A stretch of 64,000 nucleotides of DNA from Heligmosomoides polygyrus polygyrus (taxonomy: Eukaryota > Nematoda > Chromadorea > Rhabditida > Heligmosomidae). Location: contig OX377202.1 of assembly GCA_947396885.1 (NCBI GenBank), forward strand, positions 7,316,001 through 7,380,000, given 5' to 3'. Position numbers and translations under genes: made by a program. Shown here one piece after another: positions 33,742 to 43,319 of this stretch. Under the pieces are notes generated by a model that did not search any database, had not been told where the DNA came from, and saw only the letters and a list, made by a program, of their open reading frames with translations. Numbering within the stretch: position 1 is the stretch's first letter; every line of letters begins with the position of its first letter.

Positions 33742-34773
33742 CCATTTTCAGCTCAAATTCAACGTTTTCGAAATCAAATTCAATGTTTTCGAAATCAAAT
33801 TCAACGTCTTCTTTGCAAGCTGTACGTTTCAATGTTTACTTCTTCTCAAAAAATTCAAACATTCAGAAAAGGCTATCCAACGAAAATTAGAAACAACTAG
33901 CAACTAAAGCAAGTCAGGCACTTCAGTAGTGATGCGACACAAGTACATAGTAGTGAGCAAACTAAGCGATACAACTATACAGTATGATAAACAATACAGC
34001 AATACAACAATAACTATTCAAAATAGCACAATGAGCAAGTCGAAGTAGGTCATGTACTGTTGAATCTTTGCCCTGCTACAGCTGCTGTCATGTTTACCAT
34101 CATGTGGAGGACGTAGTTTGCACAATCTTGCTGCGATACAGAATGAACACCCTCTTCAATAACTTCGGCCAGCGTCCTCTCCACGACAGGATTACTTAGG
34201 AGGCGCCTCGCCGTGGCCTTCACTTTTGAAAAAACGTTTTCCGCAGGATTAAGCATGTAAGAGTATGGCGACAAAAACTTTAAAGTGTATGATTGTCCCA
34301 TAATTGTCCGCAGGTCGCCCGCTTTGTGAATCCTGGCGTTGTCCATGATCAGCCACGCGCCATTCATCTCTTCGTTGTCGCAAAGATTCAACAGTACATG
34401 ACTTACTTTCACTTGCTCATTGTGCTATTTTGAATAGTTATTGTTGTATTGCTGTATTGTTTATCATACTGTATAGTTGTATCGCTTAGTTTGCTCACTA
34501 CTATGTACTTGTGTCGCATCACTACTGAAGTGCCTGACTTGCTTTAGTTGCTAGTTGTTTCTAATTTTCGTTGGATAGCCTTTTCTGAATGTTTGAATTT
34601 TTTGAGAAGAAGTAAACATTGAAACGTACAGCTTGCAAAGAAGACGTTGAATTTGATTTCGAAAACGTTGAATTTGATTTCGAAAACGTTGAATTCGTTT
34701 TCGAGAACATTGAATTTGATTTCGAGAACATTGAATTTGATTTCGAAAACCATGAATTTGAGCTGAAAATGGT
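33742..34773. mobile_element. Fold-back DNA transposon with ~300-bp inverted repeats
   Basis: The arm 33742-34040 (CCATTTTCAGCTCAAATTCA ... CACAATGAGCAAGT) is almost perfectly inverted in 34411-34773. The tips are tandem arrays of a ~21-bp unit (TTGAATTTGATTTCGAAAAC): about three units in the left arm and six in the right, explaining the unequal lengths. The ~370-bp centre encodes part of a DDE transposase, so this is an internally deleted copy. Confidence 0.85.
34050..34412 (-). pseudogene. IS630/Tc1-superfamily (DDE_3-like) transposase fragment
   Basis: The 120-codon frame contains GAWLIMDNARIHKAGDLRTI and LKFLSPYSYMLNPAENVFSK. These are the second Asp block and the terminal Glu block of IS630/Tc1-type transposases (DN..IH......LPPYSP.LNP.E..F). 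The N-terminal half, with the DNA-binding region and first Asp, is absent. The fragment lies wholly between the long inverted repeats, so it is what remains of the element's own transposase. Confidence 0.7.
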
Positions 34774-35339
34774 GCATATGACGACGGTTTTCCGAGCTTC
34801 TGATGGGACCTAATGGTCAGGTGGCACGTGCGATGGCCACGGTTCAGCGCTGTTCTTCAGCTACTTTAGTTGGCCAGTCAATGGTTTGCCTTTCCTATTG
34901 CTTACGAAGTGGTCTCAATTTCGATAATTACATTCACGATATTGCAAGAAAAGCTTCTAGAAGCTCAAACTTTATCTTAAGAGCATTCAAAATAAAGGAC
35001 GTTTCCTTACTTTTCAAGCTTTTTAATCTATATGCTAGACCAATATTAGAATACTGCTCATCAATTTGGTCGCCACAAAAAAGTAGCTCGATTACAGAAA
35101 TTGAAAAGGTCCAACAAAGTTTCACATATTGCTTATTCCGCCGTTGCGGGTTAATGGACCTTTCGTACGAGCAAAGCCTATCCTAACTTGGCGCCGATTC
35201 TTTAGAATTCAGAAGAAAAATTGCGGATCTTGCAACAATATACAAATTGACTACAAATGAGATCAATCTTAGTATCTCTGATCTGTTTGAAATTTCTCGG
35301 ACAATTGGCATTTAATAGGGGACATCCATATCGGATAAG

Positions 35340-35629
35340 GATGAGGATAAAGGACGGCGTTACTTAATCCCTTCTGGGATGCGCCATCGCATTCTACTTC
35401 TACGGGATGTCGTGGAGGCGTATTGAATGCGTATTTGGCCATACAATGACTTGCGGTGGCCAGCCGATGTACACGTCAGTGCTTTATCCTTCCCAAACAA
35501 GTCTGGTACCAATCCGCCGACCCCGGAGAGATGGAAGGCTTGGTTGGCCTTGGCGGCAAATCCTAACCAGCAATCTGGTATCGGGTCCACGCGGCAGTGG
35601 CGCCTCCTCCGACTGCGCTACACGCGCCC
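35340..35629 (-). mobile_element. SINE1 in a LINE, 14-bp TSD
   Basis: CCATATCGGATAAG occurs at 35326-35339 and 35630-35643. The element is full length, from the tail (GATGAGGATAAAGGACGGCG) to the head (ACTGCGCTACACGCGCCC). Confidence 0.92.
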
Positions 35630-36054
35630 CCATATCGGATAAGACCTAATAAACCTAATACGACTCAGTACAAAAACTCGTTCCCCTTAAGAAGCGTAAG
35701 TCTATGGAACAGTTTAAACAACGACCTTTTCATATACAGAAACTCCCATGCATTTCAGACTCATCTCTCACTGATAATAAGATAAATTTTTTCTAATTAA
35801 CATAGCAATCTTCTTCACAATCACTGTCATAAACAATTTCTAAGTCACATGCTTTCACAACTACAATTTAACAGTTTTATTATATCATTTTGTTATATCG
35901 AAGGGCTAGTTACTGTAATCATAACATTGAGGTTTCTCTGCACGGCTTCTGATATGTCTCCATATTCAAATGGTTGAAGATCGACATACTTATATAAAAA
36001 TATATATTATTGTATCTCTTGTCACAAACCAAGAACTATGCATCATATCTCCTC

Positions 36055-36180
36055 AACGACTATGATTATCTCTTATCCAAGCCAAGAACTACGTCAAGCC
36101 AAACTACGCCAAGTCAAGAACTATGCCTAACTTCGCCATCAAGCCAAGAACTACACCAAGCCAAGAAGTATACCTAACTT
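36055..36180 (+). repeat. Imperfect minisatellite
   Basis: Degenerate repeats of CCAAGAACTA(C/T)G(T/C)CAAG, within the LINE 3' noncoding region. Confidence 0.6.
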
Positions 36181-36242
36181 CGTCACCCATCTATACTATC
36201 TACTGCAATTGGCACAATAAAAGTTTAATGTTTAATGTTTTC

Positions 36243-36350
36243 CTAGAAAAGTCTGGCACCAATTCGCCGACCGCGAAGAGGTCGGAAGGCTCGATTAGCT
36301 CGGTCGAGGTACTGAGCCAAGAATCTCGGTTCGTTCCCTACAGCTGCGCT
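36243..36350 (-). repeat. SINE1 fragment
   Basis: GTCTGGCACCAATTCGCCGA and GAAGGCTCGATTAGCTCGG match the SINE1 body; AGCTGCGCTATA is the decayed head. Confidence 0.55.
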
Positions 36351-36518
36351 ATACTATTTTTGTTTGTTGACGGCTTACTGGTCGGAAAACCTCTGCTTCG
36401 GGCTTCGCCCCAAACCCCGAAATGAGAGCGCCTTGATCGCAATGGTTTCCTTTCTCTTCCTTAGGTCCTCCGACCGTAACTAAAAACAAAGCCAAACTGG
36501 TCTAACTTACTGTTATTA

Positions 36519-36570
36519 GGTTGGTCGGAAAGTTCTGGCTCTGTTTTTGTGCAACAGTATTTCCTTCGTT
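36519..36570 (+). repeat. Orphan mariner TIR
   Basis: TTAGGTTGGTCGGAAAGTTC follows the TTA|GGTTG convention of mariner ends, but no inverted partner or transposase belongs to it. It is a solo end or a fragment. Confidence 0.45.
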
Positions 36571-36869
36571 TATTACTAAACCAATATTCAACTTACTTCG
36601 CATTTTTATATAGCTTCTAATACGGTGTTAATCGCTAGAGCGATAGAGCAGACAGATCTGACGGAATAACATGTGTTTCACCTATACATAATAATTGCAT
36701 TTCTCCAAAGACTTGTTGAAGTATCTTGAAAGAGCAATTCTGAACGATATCTCATTGGGTTGATCAAAAAGTCTTGCAACACTAGCAACACTAGCACAAC
36801 AACATTACAATACAATACAATATGATCCAATATACAAAACTCAGTCTACGATATATTTCCCATTCGAGT

Positions 36870-37680
36870 CTAAGATCCTGCTCCATCTTCCAGGCAGCCT
36901 TTCAATTCCTTTCCGCCAGAATTGCGAGGGCTGTGAGGAAAAGAACTCAGAAACCTCCATTGACGTCGATCATCGAACTCTCTACTTCGAAGATGCTGCT
37001 TCAGAGCCCTGAAGAGGTGGTAGTCAGAAGGAGCGAGGTCTGGAGAGTACGGTGGATGGGGCAGAACTTCCCAGCCTAACTCCTGAACTTTCTCGCGACT
37101 CACTTCTGCGACATGAGGACGCGCGTTGTCGTCCAGCAGGTGGACATTTTCCCGTTCTGGACGACGCCAAACTCTGGAGCTGGGTAGCATAGACAGATGC
37201 TGTGACTGTGGTCTCGATATCCAGCAACTCCCAGTTCAGCATGCCTTCTGAGTCTCACCGGTAACACAGAAGAAACTTCTTTTGGTGGTGTCCACGTTTC
37301 GGTTGTCTTGGAGCCCGTTCTCCACGTGTGAGCCATTGGCTCTTGCGAGTATGGTTAACATGAAGAACCCAGTTTTCATCACCGGTAACAATGTCCTCCA
37401 GAATGTCCTTTCTGTGCGGGCGAAGAAACAGCGACCCAGCAACACCGATTCGGCATGCCTTGTCATATGAGATCGATCTTCGGGAGAGATATCTCCAGCC
37501 TTGAAGCGCTGATACCAGCGGGCCACTGTAGAATAGTGAACGACTTCCTCCTTGAGTGCAGCGCAGATGTTGGAGACTGCAGTCCATGCGGAATGGCCCA
37601 GCCTTGAAATTCGTAGTAGACGATGGTTATAGGATGCTGCTTCTAATCGTTGACATTGTTGCTGTACTCGTACTCGACAA
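36870..37680 (-). pseudogene. Mariner transposase pseudogene of the older element
   Basis: Three overlapping frames on the minus strand carry MARWYQRFKAGDISPEDRSH, then DIVTGDENWVLHVNHTRKSQ and VHLLDDNARPHVAEVSREKV, with GWEVLPHPPYSPDLAPSDYH. The three catalytic Asp blocks (GDEN, DDNA, DYH) survive, but frameshifts separate them. The start region at about 37650 reads ATGTCAACG, followed early by a stop. Confidence 0.8.
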
Positions 37681-37694
37681 GGCCTTATATATTA

Positions 37695-38971
37695 GGTTGT
37701 AACGAAATAAATGGCACAGAACCACTGTAAATTTAAACAGTTAATATCTCGGCTTGTACGCAAGTTTATTAATCGAAATAAAAACCTTCTGATTCTACAC
37801 ATCTTTGCCAACGTGACGCAAGCTTTTTTTCCCAGTAGCACAAAAATCAGAAGTTCTGAAATTGACGAAGTCTTCGAAGGCAGTTGCGGCATCCTGTTGG
37901 TATTTGAATATTTTCCCTACCAAGAAGTCGCCAAGATGCTTGAAGAAATGGTAGTCTGTTTGGCAGAGGTCGGGAGAAAACGGAGGATGTGGTAGAGTTT
38001 CAATGCTCAGCTCATTCAATTTCTGCAACGTCATTCGTGCTACATGTGGGCGAGCATTGTCGTGCAGAAGGAGAACTCGCCTTCGGTTTACCAAGGCCGG
38101 CCGGATATCCTTCAACTTTTTCATCATTTCTTCAATTTCAATGCAGTACTTCTCTGCCGTGATGGATTCACCGGGAGGGAGGAAGCTGTGGTGAATAATT
38201 CCCAGCGAACACCACCATACTGTCACCATTACTTTCTTTTGGTGCAATTCCGGCTTCGCAAAAAACTTGGGGCTCTCATCGGTGTCCACCCACGGTGCCG
38301 ATCGTCGCCTGTTGTCGTACATGATCCATTTCTCGTCACAGGTTACGATGCGATCAAGGAATGGGTCCGTTTCGTTCCGTAGAAGCAGTGCGGACGAGAT
38401 CTCATATCGTCCGTTCCTTTGCTCCTCAGACAGCTCGTGAGGCACCCATCTTTCCAGCTTTTTGGTCCTTCCAATTTCCTTCAGATGCCGGGCAGCTGTG
38501 TTGTGACTGACGCCAAGAACCTTCGCTATCTCCCTGGTACCTTTGTGTGGATCCTCCTCTACCACATCTCTCAGCTTGTCCTCATCAACATCACTATGCC
38601 TCCCACGACCTTCATGTTCTTCCAAGCTCTCATCTCCATTCCGGAACTTCTGATACCAACGATACGCCATCCGAATTGTGGAACACCCTTGACCGAATGC
38701 GGCGTTGATCTTCTCGTCCGCCTCCTTAGCTGTAGTGCCCAGCTTGAATTCATACAAGTAAATGCCTCGGATTACCTTTTTGTCCATCTGCAAAAAAAGT
38801 CAATAATACTCTAAAGTTTTACCACTTTTACATAGAAAATTTGGTACTCACCGGTAGAGCAAAGTTTGCGCTTCTAAATGATATGCCACATGTTACGGTT
38901 TGTTCTTGACCAAACGCGTAAAGACGCGCTAAAAAATGGCGCGAGCCAGTGCCATTTAATTCGTTACAACC
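37695..38971 (-). mobile_element. Near-intact mariner, Hsmar1/bandit-like
   Basis: The TIRs are GGTTGTAACGAAATAAATGG (left) and the inverse CCATTTAATTCGTTACAACC (right), differing by one base over 20. TA flanks both ends (37693-37694 and 38972-38973). The length of 1277 bp is normal for mariner. It is nested inside the element at 36758-39095. Confidence 0.93.
37795..38793 (-). CDS. Mariner transposase (DD34D), nearly intact
   Basis: The 332-codon frame begins MQMDKKVIRGIYLYEFKLGT. Residues 1-110 hold two helix-turn-helix units (GTTAKEADEKINAAFG; GTREIAKVLGVSHNTAARHL), which bind the TIRs. The WVPHEL linker is at 116-121. The catalytic Asp153 (TCDEKW), Asp245 (LLHDNARPH) and Asp280 (QTDYHFF) have exactly 34 residues between the last two. 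Known: such enzymes cut and paste the element at TA sites. The closest relatives I recall are Hsmar1/SETMAR and the hookworm bandit element. Oddity: the C-terminus goes out of frame in an A7 run at about 37829-37835. A one-base shift restores a CVTLAKMC...RFLF tail like that of relatives, so this copy has probably lost its last ~20 residues of native sequence. Confidence 0.93.
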   Translation of the reverse strand: MQMDKKVIRGIYLYEFKLGTTAKEADEKINAAFGQGCSTIRMAYRWYQKFRNGDESLEEHEGRGRHSDVDEDKLRDVVEEDPHKGTREIAKVLGVSHNTAARHLKEIGRTKKLERWVPHELSEEQRNGRYEISSALLLRNETDPFLDRIVTCDEKWIMYDNRRRSAPWVDTDESPKFFAKPELHQKKVMVTVWWCSLGIIHHSFLPPGESITAEKYCIEIEEMMKKLKDIRPALVNRRRVLLLHDNARPHVARMTLQKLNELSIETLPHPPFSPDLCQTDYHFFKHLGDFLVGKIFKYQQDAATAFEDFVNFRTSDFCATGKKSLRHVGKDV

Positions 38972-39509
38972 TAATAGCATGCTTGAGGAAGTTTCGAGAC
39001 TGTAGCGTGACGTCACCACACAAGATCAAAACTGTAGGAGCTTCAACAAATTTAACAGGCAGTAGCGTAAAGTGTTGCAGGACTTTCGATCAACCTAATA
39101 TTATAACAATATCTACCACAGCTACAGATGCCAGTATGATCTGTTACATCTATGCGAACCACCTCCAACTTTGGCTATCTAGTCCTTTTGCAGCTTCTAA
39201 CCACACGTCTATGCAGAAGACTTGTAGGACTCCGCCCCTCCATCGTCAGCGGTAGGGAAGACGAAGTAATATATTGCCCATTGTCGAGCAGCGGAACAGC
39301 GCGCCGAATGTGAGTGTTGATGTCCGTAATCCTTCGCCTTCTGGCATAATTAATCCCTTTGTTTTCCCCCAGAGAATCACCGTGGACGATTAGTAGCCGC
39401 ACTAGGGGCTGCAGTCTATTTCCACCCCGTAATTAGTAAGCGCACACCTCTGAATGTCTACGAGCTGGTACTGCGAGCACAACTCTGCATGTAAATGTAA
39501 AGGGGGGAA

Positions 39510-39590
39510 CAGGGCCGCACACAGAGTTTTGGGCGTTGAAATTTTTAACGAATTTTTTATCGGGAATTTTTCGTTAAATTTCCGGCGCGA
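39510..39590. repeat. hAT-like element end fragment
   Basis: CCGCACACAGAGTTTTGGGC, TTTTTAACGAATTTTTTATC and TTCGTTAAATTTCCGG match the subterminal sequence of the element at 4493 and 5017. Only this end is present. Confidence 0.6.
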
Positions 39591-39639
39591 TGCCACGTGC
39601 CCTACATTGTAATGTAACAATAATGACAACGTTATTAAG

Positions 39640-39740
39640 GATAAAGAGAATAAAAGTCGGTATTGGTAACCTTTCAGTGGCATGCGCCATGCATTCCACT
39701 CCTACTGGATATCTCATGTCTCATCCGCATTTTCTTATTC
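39640..39740 (-). repeat. SINE1 3' fragment, diverged
   Basis: AAGGATAAAGAGAATAAAAG, GCATGCGCCATGCATTCCAC and CTCCTACTGGATATCTC correspond to the SINE1 3' region. Confidence 0.5.
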
Positions 39741-40396
39741 CTTATCTTTATCACACTTTCTTTTCTCCACTTCCTCAATCAACTACCTCTTAACCCTTAT
39801 TCCTTTCAATTTTTTTGGTACTTAGTTTCAAATCATTTCTGTTTTCTCCTGTGGGCAGAATTTAAAAATGGCCTTAAGTATGCTTCTTTGCTTCACAGAA
39901 GAGCCATGGGGAGGAGGATAACACAAAGGTCTGTTTGAAAACGGTGGCGAAGCGAACCTTTTTATTCATCTCTATTGAAATGATGAATTTTGTATTTTTT
40001 CTCTATAAAACTCCAGTTTTACTTTGTTTTCTTTTGTAGACAACGTCTTTTTAAACCTTATTGTACGCTTGAATTGGTTTGCGGAATATCCGTCTTAATT
40101 TGTAAATATGTCCAGATTCAAAATAAAAAGTGTTCGATTTAAACTCTGAAAATAATATAGATCATTTGGTGACCTTGTTTAGATTTGACAACCACATCTT
40201 GTATGAGTCCTGCTTTAAAAAATCAAACTCTGGGCAAAATTTCGTTACCGTCGATATCGATTGACCAGGCAATCAATTTCGACGGTAGGTCAATCGATAA
40301 CGAATGAACCTCTATTTGGGACACGTGACGCATTCCACATCTTTATTGACACTGTGGAGCTAATTTTAATGCGTATTTGGCTTATTTTATCTTATG

Positions 40397-40685
40397 GGTG
40401 CGTGTAGCGCAGCCGGAGGAGGCGCCGGCTGTCGCATGCACCCGATACCAGGTTCCTGGTTCGGATTTGCCGCTCAGGCCAATCAAGCCTTCCAATCCTC
40501 CGGGGTCGGTGAATTGGTACCAGACTTGTCTGGGAAGAATAGAACCCTGACTTGTTCATCGGCTAGCCACCGCAAGTCATTGTAGGGCCAAATACGCATT
40601 CATTTCGCCTCCACGACATCCCGTAGAAGTAGAATGCGTGGCGCATATCAAAAGGGATTGAGTAACGCCGCCCTTTATCCTTGTT
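40397..40685 (+). mobile_element. SINE1 copy
   Basis: The A box TAGCGCAGCCGG and near B box are intact. The body and tail (CGCCGCCCTTTATCCTTG) are complete. TATTTGGCTTAT flanks near 40373 and again at 40690, a probable TSD. Confidence 0.85.
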
Positions 40686-40867
40686 TTTCTATTTGGCTTA
40701 TAGGATGACCAGTACATGGTCAAGTGGTCAGCTTTCACCTTCCCAGAGAAGATAGGCGCTCATATTTGCTACGATGCGGGCGGGCGGATGCACGTACGGA
40801 CACATGGACAGGTTTACTCATTTAGAAGTAAAGGGATATGTAGGTGTCTCGCAGGCCAACCGTCAAT

Positions 40868-41045
40868 TAATAAGGATAATGGACAAAGGACGGTGCTGAG
40901 CTATGCCTTTGAGGAATTCGTCGTGCATTCTATTTTGACACGCGATTCTGTGGAGGCAATCTAGCCAAAGGGTTTTGCCATTCCCAAAGAAGTTGTTTGA
41001 CTTCAGTTCACCGACCCCGGAGACTTTGAAGAACACACTGCTAAT
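40868..41045 (-). mobile_element. SINE1 copy, diverged and truncated
   Basis: AAGGATAATGGACAAAGGAC, TTCACCGACCCCGGAGAC and TGTGGAGGCAATCTAGCC match the tail half of SINE1. Confidence 0.6.
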
Positions 41046-41234
41046 GCCTTCAGAAGGGAACGCCATTCTCTAACCTTAACGTGAATTCTATCACGTAGAA
41101 TTCATTTGTGGCACGAAAATCTAGCCGAATCGTGCGCAAAACAGCTCCACCCGGTGTTCACGAAGAGCTGGCGGCCATCAGAAGCCTCTGCTCACACGAC
41201 CGTTCGTGGCTAGGGGCTGTGACCCCGCGGCGGC

Positions 41235-41877
41235 TTGAGCGCCACTAATTGCGAACGGCCTGCGTCTCCGGGCCGAGCGAGGTGTTTGGCGGACGTCGTC
41301 CGTGTCCAGTGGTCCAGCAGGGTCGGCAGTCATGCTCAAGGATCGATGCCCTCTCCAGCTGGTCAGTGGCCGGCGGCGGACCACCACGACGACCGTTGTC
41401 GGCAACGCATCGACGAGCTCTCCATCTCCGGCTGCTGCCGCCGCTGCTGCCGCTGCTTCCGCCACCTCTGCAGTCATGAAACACTCCGGACATTGTCCGC
41501 ACTCCAGCGAATCCAATACGAAAGCGGCGGCTGGCTCTTCAGCGCGAAACCCACCGAATCCCGTCCGATCTCCCCCCTTAGCCGATTTTCCCCTCGCCTG
41601 CCCTCACACCGAACACCGTTGCACTTTCTTGCAGTGGCTCGGCTTCAATTATTGGAATTACTGCCGCTTATATGCATTGCTCGAGGCTTACCGCGAGTCG
41701 TTCGGACTTCTTTCGGCTTTAAAGGAGCAGATTTCTGCACGGGCTTATTGTCGGTCGCTGTTTAACAATCCGCTCTCGTTTGCGGCTCACTTATTAAACT
41801 GCAGCCAACTCTCGACGGCCTCATTTCGACATAGCTGTTCTTTGCTCCTCTCAGCTTCCTCCTTTCATCCATCATAA
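41235..41877 (+). CDS. Candidate host exon(s), GC-rich, poly-Ala
   Basis: Two plus-strand frames stay open here (41235-41765 and 41302-41877, 191 codons). The second reads SGRRRTTTTTVVGNASTSSP, a run of nine Ala, then MKHSGHCPHSSES and a Pro-rich stretch, with CTTTCTTGCAG (41628-41638) as a possible acceptor. Homopolymeric Ala/Thr tracts next to a GC-rich island are common in animal transcription-factor exons, but no domain is visible. The minus strand is open too (41178-41516, also with poly-Ala). The coding strand is therefore uncertain. Confidence 0.3.
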
Positions 41878-42479
41878 TTTCATACCGTGTCGTATGCGAC
41901 CTTTTAGTAATTTCTGCCATACTTTCGTTGTTTTTAATTTCAACGATTTGTCTCTGAAGAAACGTTTGAATTTATCTTCAGTTTCTCATCTTGACCTGGA
42001 TTCCAACTATCACTACGAACTTGAGCATAACAAAGATATTTTAAGACGAAAAGCTCCATCGTCGAAACATCTAATTGGAGTCTCACACGAATTACGAATT
42101 GAGGAGTGAAATTGTTTTCGCGTTGCTGATCTTCGGAATAATAGATCACCATGTCGGTGATACCTGCGACCTATTCGCCAGCTGCGGGATCGTCATGAAC
42201 CGAAAATTTCTGCCGTTTTCCGGCTTCTCATTTCAGTAGACGATAACTTCGTTCAGTGCTTTTCGTGCATACTATACATTGGATTCGAATGAATCATTTC
42301 GGATATCCCGATCCGATTCATCCAAAAATCCCGTATCCGCACAATTAGCCTTATCCGAATCATCCAATTATCCGAAGATTTTCGATCGGATCCGATGTTG
42401 TAGCTCACTTCTTGGGAAACTTTTTTTTGGGAGTCCCTTCATACGATGCTTCAATGCTTCAGCACAATTGTAATGATCG

Positions 42480-42610
42480 CTTGCTGTCTCGTGCCACAGT
42501 TCGGAGCTCCGCCCAGGCCAACCAAGCCTTCCATTCCTCCGCTGTCGATGATATGGTACCAGACTTGCCTTGGAAGACTACACCACTTGTTCATCAGTTG
42601 ATCACCTAAT
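42480..42610 (+). repeat. SINE1 body fragment
   Basis: CCGCCCAGGCCAACCAAGCC and TGGTACCAGACTTGCC match the body; head and tail are lost. Confidence 0.6.
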
Positions 42611-42624
42611 TTCAATGTGTATGT

Positions 42625-42920
42625 GTCAGATAAAGGACAAAGGATATAGGACGGCCTTTTAGGATGCGCCACGCATGCTAGTTCGACGGGATGTCGTGGA
42701 GGTGATTTGAATGTGTATTTGGCCATACAATGACTTGCAGTGGCTAGCCGGTGAACAAGTCAGCGTATTACTCTTCCCAGACAAGTCTAGCACCGATTCA
42801 CCGACCTCGGAGGGATGGAAGGCTTGGTTCACCTGTGCGGAAATCTGAGCCAGAAATCGGTATCGGGTGCACGCGACAGCCGGCACCTTCTCCCGACTGC
42901 GTTACATGTGCCCGGGAGTC
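42625..42920 (-). mobile_element. SINE1 copy
   Basis: A full-length diverged copy, tail GATAAAGGACAAAGGATATA to head CGACTGCGTTACATGTGCCC. It is sandwiched between two plus-strand fragments (42480-42610 and 42921-43015). Confidence 0.8.
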
Positions 42921-43015
42921 AAATAGGCATTCAAATCGTCCCCGTGACATCTCGTAGAAGTAGAATGCGTGGCACATTTCGCCAAGGGACTGTTTTACAT
43001 CTTCCTGGATCCTTG
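42921..43015 (+). repeat. SINE1 3' fragment
   Basis: GACATCTCGTAGAAGTAGAA and TGCGTGGCACATTTCGCCAA match the SINE1 3' third. Confidence 0.6.
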
Positions 43016-43319
43016 TTCTAGTACGGCAACTTTATGGAATACTTTCGTTCGCACAACTATCTCGGATTTTGTCTGGCTCCGCTACGAATCAAATTCCTCA
43101 GGCTCGTTTCCGTAGAGACGTCGTATTGCTACACGTTGCGTTGCTCAGCATAAATGCGTCTCATGAACGGAAAAAGTCGCATTGCTATTCGAGCACGTGT
43201 TCCAGAAAACCCATTGCAAAGTGAGAAGGATGTGCTATACTGCAAATTTCCACTACAGCGTTCTTCTTCACCAGGCCTCTCTCCCACATGCTGCTATTGT
43301 TGCTGGCAGTGATGTAGCA

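Larger units (their letters stand above)
34850..36237 (+). pseudogene. CR1-like LINE 3' portion, split by a SINE
   Basis: The frame gives NFDNYIHDIARKASRSSNFI, then LFNLYARPILEYCSSIWSPQ and IEKVQQSFTYCLFRRCGLMD, with a stop at about 35184. LGADSLEFRRKIADLATIYK follows directly after that stop. After the SINE (35340-35629) the protein resumes with FPLRSVSLWNSLNNDLF and ends at 35785. This is the standard C-terminus of CR1/jockey-type LINE ORF2. The noncoding 3' part ends near 36237 in AAGTTTAATGTTTAATG. It is 5'-truncated and inactive. Confidence 0.8.
36758..39095 (-). mobile_element. Mariner (older), split by a younger mariner
   Basis: The left end GGTTGATCAAAAAGTCTTGC (36758) pairs with the inverse of 39075-39095 (TTGCAGGACTTTCGATCAACC), followed by TA. 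The element is interrupted at 37695-38971 by another mariner. Removing that insert brings the element to about 1.06 kb. Confidence 0.8.

Noticed and set aside
34619..34813. Short frame with repeated EFDFEN residues
   Set aside because: It is the tandemly repeated tip of the fold-back transposon, not a protein.
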